A stretch of DNA of 18,691 nt from an uncultured bacterium (GTDB lineage: Bacteria > Actinomycetota > Coriobacteriia > Coriobacteriales > Coriobacteriaceae). Made by a program: the position numbers and the translations under genes. The stretch lies in NCBI GenBank assembly GCA_905215275.1, contig CAJMPE010000013.1, positions 1-18,691 on the forward strand. Direction: 5' to 3'. This document shows, in pieces, positions 1-7,045 of this stretch. Each line of letters opens with the position of its first letter. The first letter of the stretch is position 1. Under the pieces are notes generated by a model, which made no database searches, had not been told where the DNA came from, and saw only the letters and a program-made list of their open reading frames with translations.

Positions 1-629
1 TGAATACGCGCGAGGTTCCCACGAGCCGCATTGCCCGTTACGTGTCCACGCTGTTCCAAAATCCCGACCGTCAAATTTGCAAAGACACCGTGCTCGACGA
101 GGTTGCGTTCGGGCTGCTGTTGCGGGGCGTTTCGTCGAACGAAGCATCTGCGCGCGCCAAAGCGACGTGTGAGCGGTTCGGCCTTCCGCTCGACGAAGCG
201 CCGTTTTCGCTGTCGCGCGGCCAGCGCCAGATGGTGGCACTCGCCTCCGTCGTGGTCGTAGAGCCCAAAATCGTGGTGCTCGACGAGCCTACGAGCGGCC
301 TTGACTACCGCGAGTGCATGACCGTCATGGAAACCGTTCGCACCATGGCCGAGCGCGGCTGCGCTGTAATCATGGTCTGCCACGACATGGAAGTCGTCTC
401 CGACTTTGCCGAGCGCATTGTAGTAATGGCCGACGGCCGCATCCTCGAGCGCGGCCGCACGCACGAGCTGTTCTCGAACATCGAGCTCATGCAGCGAGCC
501 TACGTTGAGCCGCCCCAGGTCATAGAGCTTTCTCGTCGCCTGACATCCTCCGTCTCTCCCGCCTTTGCACAGGTGAGCGAGGTCACCGATATCGTTCGCA
601 TTACCGAGGAGATGGTCCACCGTGGTTAA
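1..629 (+). CDS. ECF transporter ATPase (EcfA/CbiO-like), 5' truncated by the window edge
   Basis: This is the energising ATPase of an energy-coupling-factor importer for vitamins or metals, acting on the inner face of the membrane with EcfT. The frame is open from base 3, so the start and the Walker A loop lie upstream of the window. What remains has the expected order: Q-loop (TLFQNPDRQ), an ABC signature that reads LSRGQ instead of LSGGQ, Walker B (IVVLDEPTSGLD) and the H-loop (VCHDME). The tail after the ATPase core is about 50 residues long (VEPPQVIELSRRL onward), as in ECF ATPases. The fragment could be the second half of a tandem two-domain ATPase, since the start is not visible. Its stop overlaps the next gene by 8 bp, so the two are translationally coupled. 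The S component and transported substrate are not in view. Family assignment is firm; substrate is unknown. Confidence 0.9.
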   Translation, partial: NTREVPTSRIARYVSTLFQNPDRQICKDTVLDEVAFGLLLRGVSSNEASARAKATCERFGLPLDEAPFSLSRGQRQMVALASVVVVEPKIVVLDEPTSGLDYRECMTVMETVRTMAERGCAVIMVCHDMEVVSDFAERIVVMADGRILERGRTHELFSNIELMQRAYVEPPQVIELSRRLTSSVSPAFAQVSEVTDIVRITEEMVHRG

Positions 630-1368
630 CGTCATCGACTATATGCCGGGCGATACACTGCTGCACCGCTTGAACCCGGTCGTCAAACTGGGCCTTGCCG
701 CCGCCATCATCATCGGCATTTTCCTGTCCGACACCTACGTGGCGCTGCTGGGCTTTTTGGCACTCACCCTTGCACTGGGTGCCTATGCCGGCGTCGTCGA
801 CCGTCTGCTCTCGCTGCTCAAGTTGCTGATTCCGCTCGCGCTTATCATGCTGGTGCTCCAGCTGGCCTTTATGCGTGATGGCAACGTGGTGTGGGGTTTC
901 ATCACCGACACGGGCCTCATTACCGGATCGAAGGCCTGCCTGCGCCTGCTGGGCGTGGCGTTGCCACTCATCCTCATGCTCATGGTGACCAAGCTCAACG
1001 ACCTCGCCAACGCTTGCGTCGAGGTGCTGCACGTGCCATATCGCTATGCCTTCACCTTTACCACGGCGCTGCGTTTTGTGCCGGTATTTGGCCAGGAAAT
1101 GAACGCCATCATGGAGGCGCAGACTGCACGCGGCGTCGAATACGACACTAAGAATCCCGTCAAGAAACTCAAACTCATGCTGCCGCTGTGTGTGCCACTG
1201 CTTATCTCGAGCGTGGGCAAGACCGATGCCACCGCGCTTGCCGCCGAGCAGCGCGGCTTCTATCTGCGTACGCGCGCCAGCTCGTACAAGCGCTACCCCA
1301 TCAAGGGCCTAGACATCGCCGTACTCATCATCAGCATCGCCCTTATCGCCATCGGCTTCCTGTTCTAG
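622..1368 (+). CDS. ecfT: ECF transporter transmembrane protein EcfT
   Basis: This is the membrane scaffold of an ECF importer, linking the ATPases to the substrate-binding S component. At 248 residues it has the usual EcfT length. Hydrophobic segments lie at about 22-58, 65-85, 105-125 and 228-248. The two coupling-helix signatures are present: AQTARG at about 166-171 and the second, AAEQRGF, at about 207-213. These are known to dock into the ATPase grooves. The GTG start at 622 lies inside the end of the ATPase gene (8 bp overlap). A GAGGAG ribosome site sits about 10 bases upstream at 606-611, which supports it over later starts. A strong hairpin terminator follows 28 bp after the stop, so this is the last gene of its operon. 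Confidence 0.93.
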   Translation: MVNVIDYMPGDTLLHRLNPVVKLGLAAAIIIGIFLSDTYVALLGFLALTLALGAYAGVVDRLLSLLKLLIPLALIMLVLQLAFMRDGNVVWGFITDTGLITGSKACLRLLGVALPLILMLMVTKLNDLANACVEVLHVPYRYAFTFTTALRFVPVFGQEMNAIMEAQTARGVEYDTKNPVKKLKLMLPLCVPLLISSVGKTDATALAAEQRGFYLRTRASSYKRYPIKGLDIAVLIISIALIAIGFLF

Positions 1369-1396
1369 CAATCGCTGGCAGCAACCGGCAAATGCA

Positions 1397-1440
1397 AAAG
1401 GCCTCGGCTCGCACCAAACGAGCCGAGGCCTTTACTGTTT
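1397..1440. terminator. Bidirectional intrinsic terminator after ecfT
   Basis: A perfect 15-bp stem pairs 1397-1411 with 1419-1433 across a 7-base loop. The arms read AAAGGCCTCGGCTCG and its complement. Both flanks are T-rich in the direction of exit, so it can stop transcription from ecfT and from the converging racemase gene that ends at 1493. Confidence 0.9.
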
Positions 1441-1456
1441 TCCCAGATAAAACCTA

Positions 1457-1481
1457 CCAAAATAAACCTGTCCCTTTTTGG
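1457..1481. repeat. Short AT-flanked inverted repeat between convergent genes
   Basis: CCAAAA at 1457-1462 pairs with TTTTGG at 1476-1481 around a core reading AACCTGTCCC. It lies between the terminator and the racemase stop. It could be a second weak terminator for the minus-strand operon or a remnant of a dispersed palindromic element. The sequence alone does not decide. Confidence 0.35.
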
Positions 1482-1492
1482 CAGGCGAAGAA

Positions 1493-2239
1493 CTAGAGGC
1501 GGTAGGGGGCGCCGCTGCGGATGATGGATTCGCGCACCAGGACATCCATCGCATCGAGGGTGATCTCGGGCATCTCGCGATACTTCTGCAACACCGAAAG
1601 CTCCGTGCAGGCCAGGATGACGCGGTCGCAGCCGCTACGGGCGAACTCCCACATCACGCGGTCAAACTTGTCCATATCGGGTTCGCGCCCGGCCTTCACA
1701 TCGTCGTAGATGAGCGACATCACGTCGGCCTGACGCTTTTCGCTGGGATAGATGACCTCAACGCCCGCGGTCTCACATTCGCGCCCATAGACGTCTGCGC
1801 CCACGGTACCGTCGGTGCCCATGATGCCGATCTTGTGCACCGGGTCGGCCGGCATGCTCAGGTTTGGATCGAACTCGCACTCCCCCATCACCGCGCCGGC
1901 CAGAGCATAGCGCACCGACTCGCGCGGCATGTGGATAATCGGCACCTTGGTAAACGACTGAATCTGATCGTAGAAGTAGTGCGACGTGTTGCAGGGAATG
2001 GCAATGTGCGCGCAGCCCAGCGTCTCGAGCGCCTGAGCGCACTCCTTCATGGTCGCCAGCAGCTCGGCATGCTCACCGGTCTTGATGGCCAGCGTGCGGT
2101 CGGGCATGGTCGACTTGGAGAGCACCACCATGTCGATATGCTCCTGGTCGCACGTAGCCGCCGTATGACGTACCACCTGGTCGTAGTAATACGACGTGGC
2201 CTCGGCGCCCATGCCGCCGATAACTCCCAGCTTTTCCAT
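1493..2239 (-). CDS. Aspartate/glutamate racemase family protein
   Basis: A cofactor-independent amino-acid racemase, probably interconverting L- and D-aspartate or glutamate in the cytoplasm. It opens with LGVIGGMG, typical of the family. It carries the two catalytic cysteines expected for a two-base mechanism: C83 in IPCNTSHYF and C211 in LACTELS. The reading frame extends 26 codons further upstream to 2317. I choose the ATG at 2239 because it has an AAGGAGG ribosome site 5 bases upstream and the protein then begins just before the first beta strand, giving 248 residues. It lies 84 bp downstream of an ATP-grasp ligase on the same strand. In Enterococcus faecium an aspartate racemase gene neighbours the D-aspartate ligase gene used for cross-bridges, so D-Asp supply is the likely role here. 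Family is firm; substrate is inferred. Confidence 0.88.
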   Translation of the reverse strand: MEKLGVIGGMGAEATSYYYDQVVRHTAATCDQEHIDMVVLSKSTMPDRTLAIKTGEHAELLATMKECAQALETLGCAHIAIPCNTSHYFYDQIQSFTKVPIIHMPRESVRYALAGAVMGECEFDPNLSMPADPVHKIGIMGTDGTVGADVYGRECETAGVEVIYPSEKRQADVMSLIYDDVKAGREPDMDKFDRVMWEFARSGCDRVILACTELSVLQKYREMPEITLDAMDVLVRESIIRSGAPYRL

Positions 2240-2284
2240 CGCCGCCTCCTTGGTGACGCCCGCGCAATTGCGCGTATCATACCC

Positions 2285-2314
2285 GCGCCCGCCCGATACA
2301 TACCGGACGGGCGC
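2285..2314 (-). promoter_or_regulatory. Intercistronic hairpin between ligase and racemase genes
   Basis: On the minus strand a 12-bp stem with two G-U pairs (arms 2303-2314 and 2285-2296, 6-base loop) lies just after the ligase stop at 2324. It has no T-run, so it is more likely an mRNA-stabilising or processing hairpin than a terminator. It may set the ratio of ligase to racemase. Confidence 0.5.
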
Positions 2315-2323
2315 CACGCTCGT

Positions 2324-3580
2324 CTACTTGTAATACGTCTTGAACAGCTTAAAGTGGCGCAGCTTGGTGTGCCACATGCGCAACCAGCGGTTAAAGACAA
2401 AGTCTCCCTTCATAAACGAGGGATCGGCGCCCTTGCCCTCCTTGGCAAGACGATGCACCTTCGCGCGCAGCTCGGGATCCTTGACGTACTTGTCGACGAC
2501 GCCCATGGGAACGACCATCCACAGCGCCTCGTCCTGCGCCGTCACAAACTCCGGCTCAAACGGGCGGTTGAGCACATACTCGTCCACCACATACTTGGCA
2601 ACGTTAAAGCCGCTGTTGGTTACGTAGTAGTTGCTGCGGCCCTGGCGGGTGTTGAAGTCAAAGAACTTAAACGAGCCATCGCGCTCGTCATACTTGACGT
2701 CAAAGTTGGAATAGCCCACAAAGTGAAGGTCCTCGAGCAGCTTGCGCACGCCACCCATAAGCTCATCGTTGGGCTCGGTGATGATGCAGGCGTGATTACC
2801 GACGCCATGGGGCTGATGCTCCTCGAGCAGCACGTGACCAAGGCACATCATGCGAACCTTGCCGTTGCGATCAGAATAGCTGGTGAGCACGCGCATGTAC
2901 TCGTCGTTGCCGGGCACGCGATCCTGCAAAATCAGGTCATCGGTGTAGCCACTGGCATAGGAATCGCGGATAACCTGCTCCAGCTCGGCGCGGTCGGCAA
3001 TCTCATAAGCCTTCTTCTGACCCTCGAACTCATGCTGCCACCACATGATGCCGTCGGAAGGCTTCAAGATCATCGGGTAGGGGAAGTCAATCTGGTCGAG
3101 CACCTCGGCAGGCGCCTCTCCTTGCGTGTTGAGCATCTGCGCAGTAAAGGTAAACGTATGCGGATAGGGCACACCGTGCTTCTCGCACAGCTCGTAGAAG
3201 ATCTCCTTCTTCTGGCACTGCTCAAGCATGCTATAGGGCGCGTAAGGCGCAACGATGTTATCCGCCAGCTCGTTGGCATCCTTGGCCTGGGCCACCAGGG
3301 CAACATAGTTATCGCCGCAGCCCATCAGAACAATCGTCTTGTCGGCATGAACTCGAGCGATACCGTTGACGGTCTTAAGCATCACGGGCATGGTATCGAT
3401 ATCCACGTTGGGCGTGTAATCGATAATTTGGCTGCGATACGCGGGGCCGGTCTGGTACTTGCCAAAGACCAGGCTCTTAACCTGATACTCCTCGTAGAAA
3501 GCGCGCGCCACCGAATACGCGTTGATGTCGCCGCCGAGCAGCACGGGGATAAACTCGCGCTCTGTAAACTGCAATGCCAT
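2324..3580 (-). CDS. ATP-grasp carboxylate-amine ligase, D-aspartate ligase-like
   Basis: A 418-residue ATP-grasp enzyme that should activate a carboxylate as acyl-phosphate and join it to an amine. The N-terminal pre-ATP-grasp fold starts at FIPVLLGGDINAYSVAR (about 10-26). ATP-grasp signatures follow: YPMILKPSDG with its nucleotide-binding lysine at about 170, the segment LILQDRVPGNDEY, and the metal-binding strand FFDFNTRQGRSN near 310-322. The ATG at 3580 has a GGAAG ribosome site 5 bases upstream. It is the first gene of a two-gene minus-strand operon with an Asp/Glu racemase. That pairing matches the D-aspartate ligase/racemase pair of Enterococcus faecium, so addition of D-Asp to the stem-peptide diamino acid of lipid II or the UDP-precursor is the best guess. 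Other carboxylate-amine ligases of this family remain possible. Confidence 0.85.
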   Translation of the reverse strand: MALQFTEREFIPVLLGGDINAYSVARAFYEEYQVKSLVFGKYQTGPAYRSQIIDYTPNVDIDTMPVMLKTVNGIARVHADKTIVLMGCGDNYVALVAQAKDANELADNIVAPYAPYSMLEQCQKKEIFYELCEKHGVPYPHTFTFTAQMLNTQGEAPAEVLDQIDFPYPMILKPSDGIMWWQHEFEGQKKAYEIADRAELEQVIRDSYASGYTDDLILQDRVPGNDEYMRVLTSYSDRNGKVRMMCLGHVLLEEHQPHGVGNHACIITEPNDELMGGVRKLLEDLHFVGYSNFDVKYDERDGSFKFFDFNTRQGRSNYYVTNSGFNVAKYVVDEYVLNRPFEPEFVTAQDEALWMVVPMGVVDKYVKDPELRAKVHRLAKEGKGADPSFMKGDFVFNRWLRMWHTKLRHFKLFKTYYK

Positions 3581-3894
3581 GGAAACTTCCTATCTAGAAC
3601 TGCCCACACGACGGGCGGTCTTTGTGCAACTGATTTATTCTAGCGTGCCGAGCCGCCGGCACCCAAAGCTCCACCGTATCTATGGCAAGCAGGCGTTTAT
3701 GATCGAGCCCGCAGGGTTCCGTAACGTTAAAGTTGAACTCTATGGTTTCTCAACAATTCACTATAACTGCAGGTCAAGGCCAAAGCCTCAAGTTCAACTT
3801 GACCCTTTAGAACCTTTAAGGTTCAAGTTGAGGTCGAAAGCAGTAGTAGAATACCTTTCGTACCATAACCTACGATTGATTGCAGAGGGACTGG
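3581..3894. promoter_or_regulatory. Divergent promoter region between ligase operon and secreted hydrolase gene
   Basis: This 314-bp gap holds no credible gene. It serves the minus-strand ligase operon and the plus-strand secreted protein. It is more AT-rich than its surroundings. Candidate -10 elements for the plus strand are TATAAC at 3762-3767 and TAGAAT at 3847-3852, but neither has a good -35 at the usual spacing. The conspicuous dyads at 3786-3833 are listed separately. Confidence 0.5.
3786..3833. promoter_or_regulatory. Tandem dyads resembling SoxR/MerR-family operators
   Basis: Three related elements sit within 48 bp. CCTCAAGTTCAACTTGACC (3786-3804) contains a perfect 15-base palindrome at 3788-3802. 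GAACCTTTAAGGTTC (3810-3824) is another perfect palindrome. AAGTTGAGG (3825-3833) is an inverted, one-mismatch copy of the first half-site. The known E. coli SoxR site is CCTCAAGTTAACTTGAGG, one base shorter and otherwise close to the first element. A dimeric MerR-type regulator binding upstream of the secreted hydrolase gene is plausible, but no MerR gene is in this window. Confidence 0.5.
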
Positions 3895-5028
3895 ATGCAG
3901 CATTCGAACCATTGCACCGCAGCGCTCATCGCGTCGAAGCCGGCTCGTATCATCACGAGCGCCGCGCTCGCCGTTGCACTGACGGCCGCGCCGATGCTCT
4001 CCCCCGTCGCCGCCTATGCCGCCTCGCAGGCAACGCAGGATCAGCTTTCCGCTGCCCAGCAGAAGATCGAAGCCGCCACGAGCGCCTACAACGAGGCCCG
4101 CACCAAGCTCGAGGATCTGCAGAAGCAAATCGACACCAACGAGGCAAGCATCGAGAAGATCGAAGCCGAACTTCCCGATCAACAGGCCAAGGCGAGCTCC
4201 GCCATGCGCGATCTGTATAAGTACCAGAAGGGCACCAATCCCATCGTGAGCTTCCTGGTCAACGCGCAGAGCCTGGGCGAGTTCATCACCACCTGCAAGT
4301 ACACCAACCAGATCACGAGCTCGAGCGTCGACGAGATCGAAGAGCTCAACAAGATGCAGACCGAGCTCGAGCAGAACAAGACCGAGCTCGAGCAGGCCAA
4401 GTCCCAGCTCGAGGCCGAGCAGAAAACCACCGAGGACGCACTGGCACAGGCCCAGCAGCTTCGCAGCGAAGCCCAGGCAAAGGCCGAGCAGGAAAATGCC
4501 GCCGAGCTGGCCAAGCTCGAGGCCGACAAGGCCGCTGCCGCCGAGAAGCTCTCGGGCGAGGGCGTGAGCGGCAACAACTCCAACAGCCAGGCCAATAACG
4601 CCAACACCACCATCGACACCACGGTGAACAACTCCAATACCGGCAACTCCGATTACGACTCGTTTATCAACGAGTGGACAAGTCGCATCGACAACTACCT
4701 CGCCGGCTCCCCCATGGCAGGCCAGGGTCACAACTTTGCCGTGGCAGCCTGGAACACCGGTGTTGACCCTCGCTGGTCTCCCGCCATCGCCTGCATCGAG
4801 AGCAGCAAGGGCCTCTATTGTGCCGGCTCCTATAACGCCTGGGGTTGGAGCGCCCGTGGCGGCGGCTGGCGGAGCTTTGGCAGCTGGAGCGAGGGCGTCT
4901 CTGCCCACGTTGCCTACCTTGGCGCCAACTATGGCTCCACGCTTACCCCGGCAGCCGCCAAAAAGTACTGCCCGCCCACGTGGCAGGACTGGTACAACAA
5001 GGTCGCCAATCAAATGAACCGTATTTAG
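3895..5028 (+). CDS. Secreted coiled-coil protein with lysozyme-like C-terminal domain (putative cell-wall hydrolase)
   Basis: A 377-residue exported protein, probably acting on peptidoglycan. A signal peptide covers residues 1-42: basic start, hydrophobic stretch at about 19-40, and a likely cut after AYA. Residues 45-220 form a long Glu/Gln/Ala/Lys-rich coiled coil like the regulatory N-terminus of CwlO/PcsB-type hydrolases. Residues 222-252 are an Asn/Ser/Thr linker. The C-terminal domain (about 254-377) has PAIACIESSKG with a candidate catalytic Glu at 302, then NAWGW and repeated Gly/Trp motifs as in glucosaminidase/transglycosylase-like folds. It carries Cys300, Cys309 and Cys359, two of which could form a disulfide. 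The frame opens at a TTG at 3880, but the ATG at 3895 has AGAGGGA 4-5 bases upstream and gives the cleaner signal peptide. Exact bond specificity is unknown. Confidence 0.8.
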   Translation: MQHSNHCTAALIASKPARIITSAALAVALTAAPMLSPVAAYAASQATQDQLSAAQQKIEAATSAYNEARTKLEDLQKQIDTNEASIEKIEAELPDQQAKASSAMRDLYKYQKGTNPIVSFLVNAQSLGEFITTCKYTNQITSSSVDEIEELNKMQTELEQNKTELEQAKSQLEAEQKTTEDALAQAQQLRSEAQAKAEQENAAELAKLEADKAAAAEKLSGEGVSGNNSNSQANNANTTIDTTVNNSNTGNSDYDSFINEWTSRIDNYLAGSPMAGQGHNFAVAAWNTGVDPRWSPAIACIESSKGLYCAGSYNAWGWSARGGGWRSFGSWSEGVSAHVAYLGANYGSTLTPAAAKKYCPPTWQDWYNKVANQMNRI

Positions 5029-5038
5029 GTGCAACTGC

Positions 5039-5065
5039 AAAGGGGCCCCAAACGGGGCCCCTTTT
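5039..5065. terminator. Bidirectional intrinsic terminator between convergent genes
   Basis: AAAGGGGCCCC (5039-5049) pairs with GGGGCCCCTTT (5054-5064) over a 4-base AAAC loop, with T-runs on exit in both directions. It lies 10 bp after the secreted hydrolase stop and 8 bp beyond the stop of the converging kinase gene, so it serves both. Confidence 0.93.
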
Positions 5066-5072
5066 CGATTCT

Positions 5073-6482
5073 CTAGGAGACGATACCGGTCGCGTTGCCG
5101 ATAACAACGACGACGCACATGACGGCAAACATAAACCCGAGCGCCTTGAACCATAGTTCGACAAAAGCACTCCCCCGATACCGACCGAGCACGGGAAAAC
5201 GACGTCGAAGCCTACGCCGGTCGAGCATTCCGAATGTAATGAGCAACACCAGGCCATCGACCATAAAGAAATACTCAAGCGCCAAAAACCACGTTGGATA
5301 GTTTCGGTTTTCGCCCGTTGGCGTAAATACCGCAAAATGGCTGCCCATCAGCAGCAACAATGTTGTCGCATAGACGCATCCATTCCATATGCGCCCCACG
5401 GGCTCGGGGATACGCGAGAGCAGACGCACACATTTGGATGTCACGGGAGAGACGATCGAACGCCGGCTTGCAGAAGACGGAAGCGTGAGGGCAACCGGCT
5501 GCTGTACCCGCTGCACCTGTGGCACCGCGGCCCGGGGCACACTGGCAGCAGAAAAGGTCACGGGCGACGGTGCAGGGAGACATAGCTCATATGCCGCACG
5601 CGCAGCATGCCCCAGTGCCTTTGCACTCGCAAAGCGCTTAGCGGGATCGAGCGCCATCGCCATGCAAATCACATCCGCCAGCGGAACGGGAATGCCATGC
5701 GCCTCGCATTGCTCGCGCATGTCACGCCCAGGCTTGGGGTCAGTTCCCGTCAGGCAAAAGAACAGCAGCGCGCCAAGCGCGTAAATATCGCTGCGGACGC
5801 TCGTTTGCCCAAACCCAAACTGCTCGGGCGGCGCATAGGAACGCGTGCCAAACTTGACGGTGTCGGCGTCGGCGCCATCGCGCCAAACGCGCGCAATTCC
5901 CAGGTCAATAATCACCAGCGAGGAAAAGGTCATGCCGGCATCGGTCGCGTATCTCACGCCCGACACGATGATATTCGAGGGCTTTAGGTCGCGATGGATC
6001 ACCGGCGCAGCCATCTCCCCCGCCGACGCAAAGCCGGCATGGAGCTCCGTAGCTGCATCACAAAGGGCGCCAAACAGCTCACAAGCATAATCGGGCGTCG
6101 CACCCAAACGCCCCACCAGGGCCCCGAGCGTTTCGCCTTCGATGTATTCCATGACCACGCAAAGCTCGTCGCCCACGCGGCGGCAATCGACAATCCGAGG
6201 CAAGTGCTCGTAACGTCGCCCGGCATGCTGGGCCGCAAACAGGCGTTCATACGCCCCGCCAATCTGGGCCGACGCGTCGATGCGCTTGCGAACAAAGGGG
6301 CCAAGAGATCCTCCGCCGGAGCCCTCAAAGTACACGAGCTCGGTCGTCTCGACATCGGAGTGCTTGAGCACACGGTCTACGCGATAACTGTCATCACGCT
6401 CAAGTGATGCCAGGTGTCCGGCGAGTGCAGCGGTCAGCTCATCATCGGAATATGTCGGGCTCTGTGTATCCATAGCGTCCAT
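5073..6482 (-). CDS. Membrane-anchored Hanks-type Ser/Thr protein kinase
   Basis: A 469-residue kinase with an N-terminal cytoplasmic kinase domain and three C-terminal membrane segments. Kinase landmarks: candidate ATP-binding Lys66 in FVRKRI, the hinge region at VVMEYIEGE, catalytic loop HRDLKPSN (163-170, with Asp165 and Asn170), metal-binding DLG in place of DFG (193-195), activation/P+1 segment GTRSYAPPEQ (212-221) and Asp232 in SDIYALG. All core catalytic residues are kept, so it is probably active. The glycine-rich loop is poorly defined. A Pro/Ala/Val-rich linker (about 303-345) leads to TM segments near 369-388, 398-419 and 443-462. There are no PASTA repeats. It is last in a minus-strand series with an HTH protein and an FxLYD membrane protein. 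Start is uncertain (ATG at 6482 or 6473); neither has a clear ribosome site. The substrate is not evident. Confidence 0.88.
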   Translation of the reverse strand: MDAMDTQSPTYSDDELTAALAGHLASLERDDSYRVDRVLKHSDVETTELVYFEGSGGGSLGPFVRKRIDASAQIGGAYERLFAAQHAGRRYEHLPRIVDCRRVGDELCVVMEYIEGETLGALVGRLGATPDYACELFGALCDAATELHAGFASAGEMAAPVIHRDLKPSNIIVSGVRYATDAGMTFSSLVIIDLGIARVWRDGADADTVKFGTRSYAPPEQFGFGQTSVRSDIYALGALLFFCLTGTDPKPGRDMREQCEAHGIPVPLADVICMAMALDPAKRFASAKALGHAARAAYELCLPAPSPVTFSAASVPRAAVPQVQRVQQPVALTLPSSASRRSIVSPVTSKCVRLLSRIPEPVGRIWNGCVYATTLLLLMGSHFAVFTPTGENRNYPTWFLALEYFFMVDGLVLLITFGMLDRRRLRRRFPVLGRYRGSAFVELWFKALGFMFAVMCVVVVIGNATGIVS

Positions 6483-6489
6483 AATAACG

Positions 6490-6523
6490 CAGGGCGCGGA
6501 CGCCCCATGACGCCCGTGCCCTG
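6490..6523 (-). promoter_or_regulatory. GC-rich hairpin between HTH gene and kinase gene
   Basis: On the minus strand CAGGGC (6518-6523) pairs with GCCCTG (6490-6495). After one mismatch, a further 8 pairs including two G-U follow across a small loop, and then comes GTTATT. It lies downstream of the HTH stop (6569) and directly before the kinase start (6482). It may be a leaky terminator or attenuator lowering kinase expression relative to the HTH protein. Confidence 0.45.
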
Positions 6524-6568
6524 CACGTTCTAAATATCGTGAACGGCGCTTCCGCCGGCAGCCAACCG

Positions 6569-6991
6569 TTAGCTCACCGTCTCCTCACCAAAGCGATACA
6601 GCTCCTCGTTCACCTTTTGCAGGCTGCAGCCACGATCGATACAGAAAATGATGATGGCGTCACGGCGGTCCTTGCAGTTGAGGACATTGGCGCCCGCCGC
6701 CGTCAAGGCGCGGTTGGTCTCCTTGAGCGTCAGCGCCATGGCAAAGGCAATCTGCAGCACCTTATTGCGGCTCGGATGCCGCGTACCGGTAAAGATCTGA
6801 TAGCCAAACGTCTCGTTGAGGTCGGCCATACGCACCACGCGCGAACGCTCCAGCCCCTTTTCTTCCAAAAGCTGTTTCAGATACTCCGAAAGCGACGGGG
6901 CGGTAAAGTCGTGCTCTTTGATATAGCCCTCGATACTCGGGGCATCAAGCAGCTCGTTGAGCAACTCTTCGGTTAGCTTCTTATCGGGCAT
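6569..6991 (-). CDS. Small XRE-like helix-turn-helix protein
   Basis: A 140-residue cytoplasmic protein, probably DNA-binding. Residues 33-100 read as a five-helix XRE/Cro-like domain: SLSEYLKQLLEEKGL, then RVVRMADLNETFGYQIFTGTRHPSR as the helix-turn-helix, then VLQIAFAMALTLKETNRALTAAG. This is followed by a conserved-looking tail (KDRRDAIIIFCIDRG) that closes the fold. There is no second known domain. The ATG at 6991 has a GTGAGG ribosome site 4 bases upstream. It lies 46 bp after the FxLYD gene and 86 bp before the kinase gene, all on the minus strand. That suggests one transcript and a link to the kinase, either as its phosphorylation target or as local regulator. The fold is fairly clear from the sequence; the partnership is inferred. 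Confidence 0.78.
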   Translation of the reverse strand: MPDKKLTEELLNELLDAPSIEGYIKEHDFTAPSLSEYLKQLLEEKGLERSRVVRMADLNETFGYQIFTGTRHPSRNKVLQIAFAMALTLKETNRALTAAGANVLNCKDRRDAIIIFCIDRGCSLQKVNEELYRFGEETVS

Positions 6992-7023
6992 ATGGCCTCA
7001 CCCCCAGCTCGCATAGTAACCAT

Positions 7024-7045
7024 GTTTTTAATTCTAGTTAAAAAC
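7024..7045. repeat. Perfect AT-rich inverted repeat across the FxLYD stop codon
   Basis: GTTTTTAA (7024-7031) and TTAAAAAC (7038-7045) are exact complements around a 6-base centre. The TAA stop of the FxLYD gene (7038-7040) lies inside it. It is 33 bp upstream of the HTH start, so it could be an operator for that protein or a weak terminator. Confidence 0.4.

Noticed and set aside
2240..2317. N-terminal extension of the racemase to 2317
   Set aside because: A strong ribosome site precedes the ATG at 2239. The extra residues are not family-like and overlap the intercistronic hairpin.
1478..3643. A 721-codon plus-strand open frame
   Set aside because: It lies antisense to the racemase and ligase genes, has low-complexity His/Leu/Val/Gly composition and no family motifs. 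It is a GC-rich shadow frame.
3823..5154. A 443-codon minus-strand open frame
   Set aside because: It is antisense to the secreted hydrolase, and the composition (Gly/Leu/Val repeats) mirrors the coiled-coil codons of the real gene.
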